A DNA stretch of 64,000 bases from Penium margaritaceum. Lineage: Eukaryota; Streptophyta; Zygnematophyceae; Desmidiales; Peniaceae. The first letter of the stretch is position 1, and each line of letters starts with the position of its first letter. Shown one piece after another: positions 48,401 to 60,242 of this stretch. Below the pieces are notes generated by a model. The model was not told the DNA's origin, searched no databases, and saw only the letters and a list, made by a program, of their open reading frames with translations. A program made the position numbers and the translations under genes. Where the stretch lies: positions 20,249 to 84,248 of the forward strand of contig SZWC01000519.1 in assembly GCA_023375785.1 (NCBI GenBank), read 5' to 3'.

Positions 48401-51400
48401 ACTTTCTCTTTGTCTATGGTGCTTGGGTCCCATTGTCACTATTGTTGTGGTTTTTATGTCACACTTTGCAGTTTCCATAGTGCTTGGTTTACATTATCAC
48501 TGTTTTGACCGTGCTTTGGTCACAATTTCACTGTGTCTATGGTTCTTGAGTCATGTTATCACAGCTCTAATGGTGCTTTGGTCACACTTCTCCTGTGTCT
48601 ATTGTTCTTTGCCCAGAGTATGATGGTTTCAAGGGTGCTTTGGTCACACATTTGTTGTGTCTATGGTATGTCACATTATCACTCTTTCAATGGTGCTCTG
48701 GTCTCATTATGACTGTTTTGGTGGTATTTTGGTCACACGTTTACAGTGTCTTTGGTGCTTGGGTCACATTATCACTGAATTAATGGTGCTGTTGTCACCC
48801 TTTGAATGTGTCTATGGTGCTTTGGTCACATCATAATTGTTTCAATGTTGATTTGGTCACACATTCAATGTGTCTATGGCGCTTTGATCACGTTGTCATT
48901 GTTGCAGTGGTGCTTTGGTCACAATTTCACATTGTACATGTTGCTTTGGTCACATTATCACTGTTTCAAGGGTGCTTTGGTCACAGCCTCACTGTGTCTA
49001 TGGTGCTTTGGACACATCATCACTGTTTCAATGGTGCTTTGGTTACGCTTTCTATGTGTCTATGGTGCTTTCGTTACATCATCACTATTTCAATGGTGGT
49101 TTGCTCTTACATTCAATGTGTCGATGGTACTCTTGTTAAATAACCATGAATTCAATGGTGCTCTGGTCACACTTTCACCATTTACATGGTGCTTAAGTCA
49201 CATTATCACTATTTAATGGCACTTTGGTCACACTTTCACTGTGTCGATGATGCGTATGTCACAGAATCACTGTTTCAATGGTGCTTTGGTCACACGTTCA
49301 TGTGTCTAGGTTGTGTTGGTAACATTATCACTGTTTCATTGGTTCTTTTGGTCACAAGTTTCCTTTGCCTATGGTGTGTTTGTCACTTTATCACTGTTTC
49401 AATGGTACTATGGTCACACTTTCACTGTGTCTTTCGTACTTATGTCACATTATTGCCATTTCAATGGTGCTTTGCTCTTACTTTCATTGTGCTTATGGTG
49501 CTTTGGTCACATTATCACTTTTCCAATTGTGCTTTAGTCATACTTTCTCTATGTCTATGGTGCTTTGGTCACATGATCACTGTTATAATGGTGCTTTGTT
49601 CACACTTCCAACGTGTCTATACTGCTTGGGTCACATCATCACCGTTTACATTGGTCATTTGATTTCACTTTCATTGTGTATACAATAAAGAAGTCCAAAT
49701 ATCACTATTTCAGTAGTGTTATGGTCACCTTCTTAATGTGGTTATGGCTTGCATCACATTATCACTACGTCAATGGTGCATTCTTCACACTTTCACCGTG
49801 TCTATGTCTTCAATGGTGCTTTGGTCATAATATCACGGTTTTAACTGTGAATATGTCTCGCCTTCACTGTGTCTATGTTGCATAAGTCACATTTTCACGG
49901 TTTCAATGCTGCTTTGGTCACATTTCCACTGTGTTTATGATGTATAGGTCACATCGTCATTGTTTCAATGGCACTTTGGTCACATGTTTATGTGTTTATG
50001 GTACTATGATCACATTATCACTGTTTCAATAGTTCTTTTGTCATACGTTTATTATTTCTATGGTACTTACATCACATTATCACTGTTCTAATGGTGCTTT
50101 CGTCACACCCTCACTGTGTTTATGGGCTTTTGGTCACATTATCATTGTTTTAATGGTGTTTTGGTCATAGTTCCACGGTGTCTATGGTGCTTATGTCACA
50201 TTATCACTTACATAATGGTGCTTTGGTAACACTTTCATTGTTTCTATGGTGCTAAGGTGACATTATCACTGTTTCAATGGTGCTTTGGTCACACTTTCAT
50301 TGTGTCCGTTGTGCTTTGGTACATTGATCACTGTTACAACGGTGCTCTGTTCACACTTTCAGTGTGTCTATTGTACGTAGGTCACATTATCACTGTTTTA
50401 ATAGCGCTTCGGTCACACCTTCACTTTGTTTATGGTGCGTTGGTCACACTCTCACTGTTTCAATGATGCTTTGTTCACGATTTCAGTGCGTCCATTGTGC
50501 TTTGGTCATATTATCACTGTTTCAATGGTGTTTTGGTCACACGCTCACATTGTTTATGGTGCTTATGTCACATTATCACTCTTTCAATTGTGCTTTGGTT
50601 ACATGTTCAGTGTGTCTTTAGTAGTTGTGTTACATTTTCAATGCTTCAATGGCGCTTTGGCAAAACTTTCATTGTGTCTATTGTGTTTATGTCACATTGA
50701 CGTTTTTTCAATGGTACTTTGGTCACCCCTTCACTGTGTCTACAGTGCTCAGGTCATTATATGACTGTTTCAATGGTGGTTGGGACAACCTTTCACTATG
50801 TTTATGGTGTTTTGGTCACATTATCACTGTTCAAATGGTGACTTTGTGAGATTTTCATTTCATATATGGTGTTTTGGTGACATTTTCAATGTTTCAATGG
50901 TGATTTGGTCACATCTCCACTGTGTCTACGGTGCTTTGGTCACGTGATCACTGTTTCCATAATGCTTTCATCACACTTTCTCTGTCTATGGTGCTCAGGT
51001 CCCATTATCACAGTTTTTATGGTGTTTTGGTCGCACTTTCATTGTTTCTATTGCAAGTATGTTACATTGTCATTGTATTGATGGTGCTTTGGTTACACTT
51101 TTACTGTGTATATAGGTCTTGTGTCACCTTATCATAGTTATAGGGGTATTCTGGTCACACTTTACCTGTTTCTGTTGTTCTTTGCTCAGAGTACGCTAGT
51201 TTCAAGGGTGCTTTGGTCACACTTTTGTTCTGTCTGTGGTATGTCACATTATCACTGTTTCAATGGTGCTTTGGTGTCATTATTAATGTTTCAGTGGTGC
51301 TTTGGTCACACTTTTACAGTATCTTTGGTGCATCGGTCACATTATCACTGTTTCAATGGTGCTTTGGTCACACTTTCGCTGTGTTTATGGTGCTTTGGTC

Positions 51401-53280
51401 ACATCATCACTGTCTCAATGGTGTCCTGATCACAAGTTCACTGTGTCTATGGTGCTTAGGTCACATTATCGCTGTATTAATCGTGCGTTGGTCACACTTT
51501 CACTGTACCTATGATACTTAGCTCACATTATCACTGTTTCAATGGTGCGTTGGTCACACTTTTATGTGTCTATGTTGTCTTGGTTACATCATCACTGGTT
51601 CAATGATTCTTTGGTCACACTTTCAGTGTGTACATGATGTTTAGACCACGTTATCAGTGTCTAAATGGTGCTTTGGTCACACCTACACCGTGTCTATGGT
51701 ATTTTGGTGACATGCTCATTGTATAGATGGTGCTTTGGTCATACGTTCACTGTGTTTATGGTTCTTGAGTCACAGTTCCATTGTTTCAATGTTGCTTTGG
51801 TCACACGTTCACTGCGTCTATGGTGCGTTTGTCACATTATCACTGTTTGAATGGCGCTTTGGTCACACTTTGACGGTGTCTATGGTGTTTACGTCACATT
51901 ATCACTCTTTTAATGGTGCTTTCATCATAATGTAACAGTGTCTATGGTGCTCGGGTCACATTATTGTTGTTTCAATGGTGTTTTTATCACACTTTGAAAG
52001 TGTGTATGTTGACGGGGTCACATTATCACTGTTTCAAGGATGCTTTGGTCAAACATTCACTACTTGTATTGTTCGTATGTCACAGTAGCACTGTTTTAAT
52101 GGTGCTTTGGTCATAGTTTCACCGTGTCAATGGTGCTTTGGTCATGTTATGATTATTTCAATGGTACACTAGTAACACTTTCATTGTGTATGTGGTGCTT
52201 AGGTCACATTGTCACTGTTTCAATGGTGCATTGGTCACTTTATCACAGTTTCATTGGCACTTTGGTGAAATGATCACTGTTCCAATGGTGATTTGATTAT
52301 ACTTCCACTGTCTATGGTGCTATTGTCCCATTATCACCGTTTTTATGGTGTTTTGGTCACACTGCCACCGTGTCTATGGTGCTTAGGCTACATTATAACT
52401 GTTTCAATGGTGTTGTTATTACACTTTCACCGTGTCTACAGTCCTTGTCTCACATCATCACAGTTCTAATGTTGCTGTGGTCACATTTTTGCTGTGTCTA
52501 TTGTGCTTTGCCTAGAGCATGACAGTTTCAATGGTGCTTTGGTCACACTTTCATTCTGTCTATGGTATGTCACATTATCACTGTTTCAATGATGCCTTGG
52601 TCACATTTTCACTGTATCTATGCTGCTCTGGTCTCATTATCACTGTTTCAAGGGTACTTTGGTCACACTTTTGCAGTGTCTATGATGCTTATATCACATC
52701 ATCACTGTTTCAATTGTACTTTGGTCACATTTTTACCGTGTGTACGTTGTTGTGGTCACATCATCCCTGTTTAAATGGTGCTTTTGTCACATGTTCACCG
52801 TGTCTATCGTGCTTTGGTCACATCATCACTCTTTCAATGGTGTTTTTATCACACATTCACTATGTCTATAGACTCTCGTCACATTATAACTATTTCAATG
52901 GTTATTTGGTCACACTTTCACTTTGCCTTTCGTGCATAGGTCACATTATCACTGTTTTAATGGTGCTTTGTTCACATTATGTCTCTGTGTATATGGTGTT
53001 TAGGTCACATTTCACTTTGTTTATAGTGCTTGGGTCACATTATCACTGTTTTAATGTTGATTTTCTCACACTCTCACTCTGTCTATGATGCATTGGTCAC
53101 GTTTCATTGTTTGAACGGTACGTTGGTCACACTTTCACTGTGTCTATGGTGCGTATATCACATCATCACTGTTTCAGTTGTGAGTTGGTCACACTTTTAC
53201 TATGTATGGTACTCCTCTATAGTGCCATCGTCACATCATCAGTTTTTCAATGGTGCTGTGGTAACGGTTTTAGTGTGTCT
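45421..53280 (+). repeat. 62-bp dimeric satellite array, forward block 3b
   Basis: Continuation of the forward 62-bp array after the 256-bp fragment. From about 50763 the units match those of 16735-19535 one for one over long stretches. A small anomalous stretch near 49680-49705 (TACAATAAAGAAGTCCAAAT) interrupts the pattern. The block runs into the spacer at TTAGTGTGTCTATA. Confidence 0.95.
53010..53212 (+). repeat. Inverted repeat, left arm (203 bp)
   Basis: From TTTCACTTTGTTTATAGTGC to TACTATGTATGGTAC. Its reverse complement lies at 53921-54123 with the same length and, by my base-by-base comparison, 10 mismatches and no gaps (about 95 percent). Arbitrary pairs of 62-bp units are clearly more diverged than this. 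Weaker matching continues outward to about 52780, with a gap of roughly 110 bp. Confidence 0.9.
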
Positions 53281-53670
53281 ATATTTCTTGTTTACATGAA
53301 ATAAAGATGTCTTAGACATGCACATTTGTTTAGTGTTGTGGAGGGACTTTTGACAAAGTCCCTCCACGGATGAAGGTGCATCCACGCACCGAAACTAGTT
53401 TGGCCTTGTACTTTGCTGCAGCTTAACAACTATCGTCTATGTGTCTCCCTCCACACCCCCATCCGTCTCACCCCCTACCATGGTGTACCAACACCGCCGC
53501 CCACTCAGTCCACCACTCACCTCCCATCCACCCTTGACTGCACCATCCCTTCGTCCTTCCCGCTCTCGCTACGCCAACGCTTGTGCCTCGCCAATATGTG
53601 TCGCATGCTGGGTGCTGCTTTGAGTCAGCATACAGTTTCACATTTATTGTCTAAACCCTATAGCCTAATC
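53281..53670 (+). other. Non-satellite spacer at an orientation switch, copy 2
   Basis: Homologue of 19536-19914, about 85-90 percent alike by eye. It is again located where the 62-bp array turns from forward to reverse. It holds a perfect 13-bp hairpin (53338-53367), a second small stem GGTGC-ATCCAC-GCACC (53375-53390), then GAAACTAGTTTGGCCTTGTA and the C-rich part. Some differences from copy 1 are CG in copy 1 against TG here, for instance three within the first 40 bases. No known domain is seen in its short open frames. The CTAGT a few bases after the small stem recalls a Helitron 3' end, but this is weak. Confidence 0.8.
53338..53367 (+). other. Perfect 13-bp hairpin with TGAC loop
   Basis: GTGGAGGGACTTT at 53338-53350 is the exact reverse complement of AAAGTCCCTCCAC at 53355-53367, leaving the loop TGAC. 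It could extrude as a cruciform or fold in RNA. There is no T-tract after it, so it is not a simple terminator. Confidence 0.9.
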
Positions 53671-56600
53671 CATAATACCATATATAGTGAAAGTGTGACA
53701 GAAGCACCACTAAAACAGTGATGATTTGACCTGAGCACCATAGACACAGTGAAAGTGTGCCCAAAGTACCATTGAAACTGTGATAACGTGACCAAAGAAC
53801 CAACAACACAGTGAAAGTGTGACCAAAGCAACATTGAAACCGTGTTAATGTGAGCAAAGAACCATATACATAGTAAATCTGTGACCAAAGCACCATTGAG
53901 ACAGCGACAATTTGATAGGAGTACCATACATGGTAAAAGTGTGAGCAACTCACAACTGAAACAGTGATGATGTGATCTACGCACCATAGACACAGTGAAA
54001 GTGTGACCAGCGTACCATTGAAACAATGAAACGCGACTAAAGCATCATAGACGGAGTGAGAGTGTGAGAAAATCAACATTAAAACAGTGATAATGTGACC
54101 CAAGCACTATAAACAAAGTGAAAGGGTGACCAAAGTACAATTGAAATAGTGACCATGTGACATGAGAACTATAGACACAATAAATGTGTGATATAAGCAC
54201 CATTGAAATAGTGATTATTTGACCAAAGCAGCATAGACACCCAGAAAGTGTAACCAATGCACCATTGAAAACGTGATAATGTGACCAAGGCACCTTAGAC
54301 ACCGTGAACGTGTGACCAACGCACAATCAAAAGAGTGATAATTTGACCAAAGCACCATGGACACATTGAAAATGTGACCAAAGCACCATTAAATCAGTGA
54401 TAATGTGACATAAGCACCATAGACACAGTTAACGTGTGACCAAAGTACCATTTAAATTGTGATAATATCACCTAAACACCATAGACATCGTGAAAGTGTG
54501 ACCAAAGCACCATTGAAATTGTGATAATGTGAACCTAGCAGCATAGACATAGTGAAATTGTGTCCAAAGCACAATTGACATATTGATTATGTGACCAACG
54601 CACCATAAACACGGTGAATGTGTGTCGAAGACACCATTGAAATAGTGATAATGTGACCTAAGCACCATAGACACAGTGTATATGTGACCAACGCACCATT
54701 GACATAGTGATAATGTGACATAGGCACCATAGACACGGTGAAAGTGTGACCAAAGCACCATTGAAACCGTGACATTGTAACATAAACACTGTAGAAACAT
54801 TGAACGTGTGACCAATAGACCATTAAAATGGTGATAATGTGACGTAAAAAATGTGACCTAAGTGTGACCAAAGCACCATTGAAACCGCGATGATGAGACC
54901 AAAGTACCACAAACACAGTAAAAGTGTGATGAAAGTACCATTGCAACTGTGATAATGTGAGCATGGCACCATGGACATAGTGAGCGTATGACCAAAGCGT
55001 CATTGGAATAGTGACAATGCAATCTAAGGACCATAGACACGGAGAAAGTGTGACCAAACCACCATTGGACCCGTGATAATGTGACCTAAGCACTACATGC
55101 ACACTTAAAGTATGACAAAATCACCACTGAAACAGTGATAGTGTGACCTAAGCACCATAGAAACATCAAAAGTGTGACCAAAACACAATTGAAACGGCAA
55201 TAATATGACAAAATCACCATAGACACGTTGAAACTGTGACCAAAAGCTCCATTGAAATGGAAGTAACATGACCAAAGTAGCATAGACACGGCAAAAATAT
55301 GACCAAAGAACCATTGAAAGAATAATAATGTGACCTAAGTACCATATACACAGTGAAAACGTGACCAATGCACCATACAAATAGTCATAATATGACCAAA
55401 GCACTACATATACATAAAGGTGTGACAAAGAACCATTGAAATGATGATAATGTGACCCAAGCATCATAGATGGTATGAAAGTGTGACCAACGCACCATTG
55501 AATTGGTGACGATGTCATATAAGCACCGTAGACACCGTGATAGTGTGACCAAAGCACAATCGAAAATTTGATGATGTGACCAAAGCACCATGGACAAAGG
55601 ACACGGTACCAAAGCACCATTGAAACAGTGATGACGTGACCTAAACACTATAGAAACACAAAACGTGTGACCAAGGCATCAGTGAACCAGTGATAATGTG
55701 GCCAAAGCACCATAGACACATTGAACATGTGACCAAAGCACCATGGATATAGTGATGAAAGTGGCCTAAGCACTATATACACAGTGAAAGTGTGACCACA
55801 TCATGATTGAAACTATTCCAATGTGCCCACAGCACCATATCCACATTAAACGTGTGAGCAAATGGCCATTAAAACGGTAATAGTGTGACATAGGCACTAT
55901 AGACACAGTAAAAGGGTGACCACGGTACCGTTGAAATAGTGATCATATGACCTTTGTACTATAGACACATTAAACATGTGACCAACGCACCATTGAAAAA
56001 CTGGTAGCGTGACCAAAGCAGCATAGACGCAAGTAAATTGTACCCAAAGCACCATTGAAATATGGATAATGTTCCATAAGCACCAGAGACACAGTGAATT
56101 TGTGACCAAATTACCATTGAAAGGGTGAAAATGTGACCAAATTACCATAGACACAGTGAAAATGTGACCAACGCACCATTGAAACAGTGATAATGTGACA
56201 TAAGCACCATAGACAATGAAAGTGTGACCGAAGCACCATTGAAAGAGTGATAATGTGAAAGAAACACCATATACACTGTGAAAGCATGTTCAAAGCACCA
56301 TTGAAACAGTCATACTGTGACCTAAGCACCATAGACACAGTGAAGCTGTGACCACAATACCATTGAAACAGTGGTAATGTGACCTAAGCACCATAGACAT
56401 AGTTATACTGTGACCAAAGCACCGTTGAAAAAGTGATCAGGTGACATAAGCACTATAAATACAGTGAACGTGTGACCAAAGTACCACTGAGAAGGTGATA
56501 ATGTGGCTCTAGCACCATAAAAAGGGTGAAAGTGTGACCAAAGCACCATTGAAACAGCGAGCATGTGACCAGAAGACCATAGTCACAAAGAAAGTATGGC

Positions 56601-59281
56601 CAAAGCACAAGTAAAACAGTGATAACATGACAAAACACCATAGACAATGTGAAAGTGTAACCAACGCACCATTGAAACATTGACGATGTGACCAGCGTAC
56701 TATAAACACAGTGAAAGTGTGGCTAAAGCACCATTAAAACAGTGATAGTGTGATCAAAGTACCATACACACTGTGAAAATGTGATTAAAGCACCATTGAG
56801 ACAGTGATGATTTGCCATAAGTACCATAGACACTGACGCTGTGACCAGAGCACCATTGAAACAGTCATGGTGTGATATAAGCACCATCGACACAGTGAAA
56901 ATGTGACCAAAGAACCATTGAAGCAGTGATAATGTAGCCAAAGCATCATAGACACAGTGAAAGTGTGAGCAAATCACCATTAAAACAGTGATAATGTGAC
57001 CAAAGCACCGTAGAAATAGTGATGGAAGACCAAAGTACCATTGAAACAGTGATCATGTGACCTAAGAACTATAGACATGGTAAGTGTGTGACCAAAGTAC
57101 CATGGAAACGGTGACAATGCGACCAAAGCAGCACAGACCAAAAGAAAGTGTAACCTAATGCACCATTGAGACAGTGATAATGTGACCAAGGCACCAGAGG
57201 CACAGTGAACGTGTGACCAAACCACCACTGAAAGAGTGATGATGTGACCAATGCACCATTGACGCTGTAAAAATGTCACTGACGCACCATTGAAACAGTG
57301 ATAATGTGACACAAGCATCATACAAACAGTTAAAGTGTGACCAAAGTACCATTGGAGTAATGGGAATGTGACATAAGCACCATAGACACCGTGAAAGTGT
57401 GACCAAAGCACCATTAAAAAAAGGTTAAAGGTCACCTTATCAGCATAGACATAGTGAAAGTGTTACCAAAGCACCATTGACACAATGATCACGCGACCAA
57501 AGTATCATAGGCAAAGTGAAAGTGTGTCCAAAGCACCCTTGATACAGTGGTAATGCGACATAAGCACCATATACACGTAAACGGGTCACCAAAACACCAT
57601 TGAAATAGTGATAATGTGACCAAAATATCATAGACACAGTGAAACTGTGACCAACACACGCTTGAAATACTGATAATGTGACCTAAGCACCATACACATA
57701 GTGAAAAAGTTACCAAATCATCATTGAAACAGTAATGATGTAATTATAGCAATGTAGACACAGTCAAAGTGTGAGAAAATGACCACTGAAATGGTGAAAA
57801 TGTGACCTACGCACTATATGTACAATAAAATGGTGACCAAAGTTAGATCAAAACCATGACGATGTGACCAAAGCACCATATACATAGTGAAATAGTTACA
57901 CAAACACCATTGAAAATAGTGGAAGTGTGACCAAAGCACCATAGACATAGTGAAAGTGTGATGAAAGTACCATTACAACTGTGGCAATGTGACCATAGCA
58001 CTATAGAACCAGTAAACGTATGACCAAAGCACCATTGAAATAGTGATAATGTGACCTAAGTACCATAGAGACGGATAAAGTGTGACCAAACCGCCATTGG
58101 GACCGTGATAATGTGACCTAGGCACTAGATACACAGTGAACGGATGACCAACTCATCACAGAGATGGTGATAACGCGACCTATGCACTATAGAAATAGTG
58201 AAAGTGTGACCAAAGCTCCATTGAAACGGCAATAATGTGACCAAAGCACCATAGACAAAGAGAGAGTGTGATCAAAGCACCATTGAAACTGTGATAATGT
58301 GACCAAAGCACCATGGATGTAGGAAAGGTATCACCAATCATTGAAACAGTGATAATGTGACACAAGCACCATATACACAGTGAAAGTGTGAGCAATGCAA
58401 CATTGAAACAATGATAATATGACCAAAGTACCACAGATAAATAAAGGCGTGACGAAACACCATTCAAATAGTGATAATGTGAACTAAGCATCATATACTC
58501 AACAAAAGTGTGACCAAAAGACCATTTAAAAAGTGATAATGTGACCTAAGCACCATAGACACAGTGATAGTGTGACCAAAGCACCATTGAAAAGGTGATA
58601 ATTTTACTCAAGCACTATAAGCACAGTGAATGTGTGACCAAAGTACCCCCGAAACGGTAATTAGCGATCTTAGCACCATGGACAAAGTGGAGTTGTAACC
58701 AAAGAACCATTGAAACAACAATACTGTTACCAAAGCACCATAGAAAGACCAAAAGTGTGCCCAATGCACCATTGAAACAGTGATAATGTGACCAAAGCAC
58801 CACAGACACAGTGAAAGTGTCACCAAAGCACCATTGAAGCAGTGAAAATATGATGTAATCACCATAGACACGTAAACGTGTGACCAACAAACTGTTAAAA
58901 CAGTGATAACGTGACATAAGCACCATATACACAGTGAAGCTGTGACACAAGCACCATTGAAATAGTGACGATGTGACCTAAGCACCATAGACACAGTGAA
59001 AGTGTGACCAAAGCACCATTGAAGCTGTGATAAGATGACAAACGCACCATAGACGTAGTGAAAGTGTGATCAAAGCACCATTGAAACTTTGGTAATGTAC
59101 CCATAGCACCATAGACATAGTGAAAGTATGATATAAGCACCACAGACAAAGTGAAAGGGTGAACAAAACACCATCAAATGCATGATAATGTGACATAAGC
59201 ACTATAGACAAAGTGAAACTCTGAGAAATGCACCTTTGACACAGCGATAATGTGACCAAAGCATCATACACACAGCGAATG
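53671..59281 (-). repeat. 62-bp dimeric satellite array, reverse block 3a
   Basis: Reverse-oriented 62-bp family following spacer copy 2. It contains the right arm of the inverted repeat (53921-54123). A variant near 54220-54350 (GCAGCATAGACACCCAGAAA and AAGGCACCTTAGACACC) resembles the blocks near 20728 and 22271. The array is interrupted at about 59281 by a non-satellite insert. Confidence 0.95.
53921..54123 (-). repeat. Inverted repeat, right arm (203 bp)
   Basis: Reverse-complement partner of 53010-53212. The 708 bp between the arms contain spacer copy 2 and a few satellite units on each side. The spacer is not centred: about 68 bp lie before it and about 250 bp after it. Confidence 0.9.
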
Positions 59282-60242
59282 TGTCTTCTCCTCGGAATAT
59301 TGTTTATATACCCAATGGATTGGTCCTCTCAACGTCACCGAGCCTATTTGGCAAACTACTACCACCCTCTCCTATAGGCATGAGCTCTCTTGCTCACCAC
59401 CACAAACCTCCCATTCCACAACATCATCATCTCAGGAGGTCTATATATATCCGTGCCATCATGGACATGATTGAAGAGCTGTGTGCGCAAGGAAAACCTC
59501 CTAAACAAACCGAGCACCAAAAAACAGAACCCTCTACACAAGTGGAGCTTGATCCCCCATAAGACTCCATAGAGGATAACATATAACTCTACTAGATTAG
59601 GCTGCCGCATTTGTCCTTATTGGTGTACCTGGGGGTGTCACTACGTTGGCACACCGATAAGAAATCTCAATAACAGTTCAGGTCCCGGACTGAGCCTACC
59701 CGACCAACGGCTCTCAAAAAACACCCGTTGAGACCAAAACGGTCAAGTCATCCCCTAACATAGTGACATTTGTCACCCGCATCTATGTAGCAGAAAGAAG
59801 CCATTGCACTAATATTTTGTCCTGTTCTGTTTGCATAAACCGAGGATGTTCATTCCCTCTAAGTTAACATATAACACTTATCTTCATCCCGTTTGTCTTT
59901 GGTTCCACAGCTTTGCCACCGTGTCTTTGATCTGCTTTGTCTATACTCACTCCGTCCTCGCCATCCACTCTCAGTCCTTGCCTTCTCGCTCCGTCACCCT
60001 CAACTCTTCGCTCGACTTCCATCAACTAGTCACTCTTGCTCGATTCCAACTTTCTCTTGCCGACTCCCTATCTACCTCGCACGTTTATTCGGAACATCAC
60101 TTCTCCTCAAGCTTCCTCGCCTAACCCTTTGCCATGTCTCCCACCTTCCAACTTTCGTCACTTGGTTGACATGCTTCTGCATGTATTCTTGCTTCTAACT
60201 GCTTCTACCATTACCGTCTCACCTCACTGCATTCTTTTCACA
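59282..60242 (+). mobile_element. Non-satellite insert of about 960 bp, possible solo LTR
   Basis: Inserted in the reverse 62-bp array. Read as TGTCTTCTCC...TTTTCACA it has TGT...ACA ends with a 4-bp direct repeat AATG outside; read two bases shorter on the left, the flanking repeat is the 6-bp AATGTG (59278-59283 and 60243-60248). Because AATGTG is also a satellite word, the duplication is only moderate evidence. A TATA-like run (CTATATATAT) lies near 59441. A plus-strand frame of 93 codons at 59281-59562 starts at the junction and shows no domain. CT-rich, CTCGC-containing sequence fills about 59880-60200. Size and ends fit a solo LTR; a fragment of another element or of host DNA is possible. 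Confidence 0.45.

Larger units (their letters stand above)
50763..53870 (+). repeat. Segmental duplication, copy 2 (satellite-spacer-satellite)
   Basis: Counterpart of 16735-20115. Shared private variants run in the same order from GGGACAACCTTTCACT near 50778 to the spacer at 53281 and on into the reverse satellite at about 53870. Relative to copy 1 it carries extra units, for example about 51110-51165 and about 53010-53212, and lacks others. The extra piece 53010-53212 is the left arm of the inverted repeat. Confidence 0.8.

Noticed and set aside
41967-53280. Frames of 100-190 codons with HTFTVSMVLWSHYHCFNGAL-like repeats as membrane proteins
   Set aside because: They shift strand whenever the satellite orientation shifts, overlap in all frames and restart every few units.
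53375-53410. Helitron 3' end (small stem followed by CTAGT)
   Set aside because: The stem is only 5 bp, the distance is short, no TC 5' end or A/T insertion site can be identified, and the sequence continues as homologous spacer beyond CTAGT in both copies.
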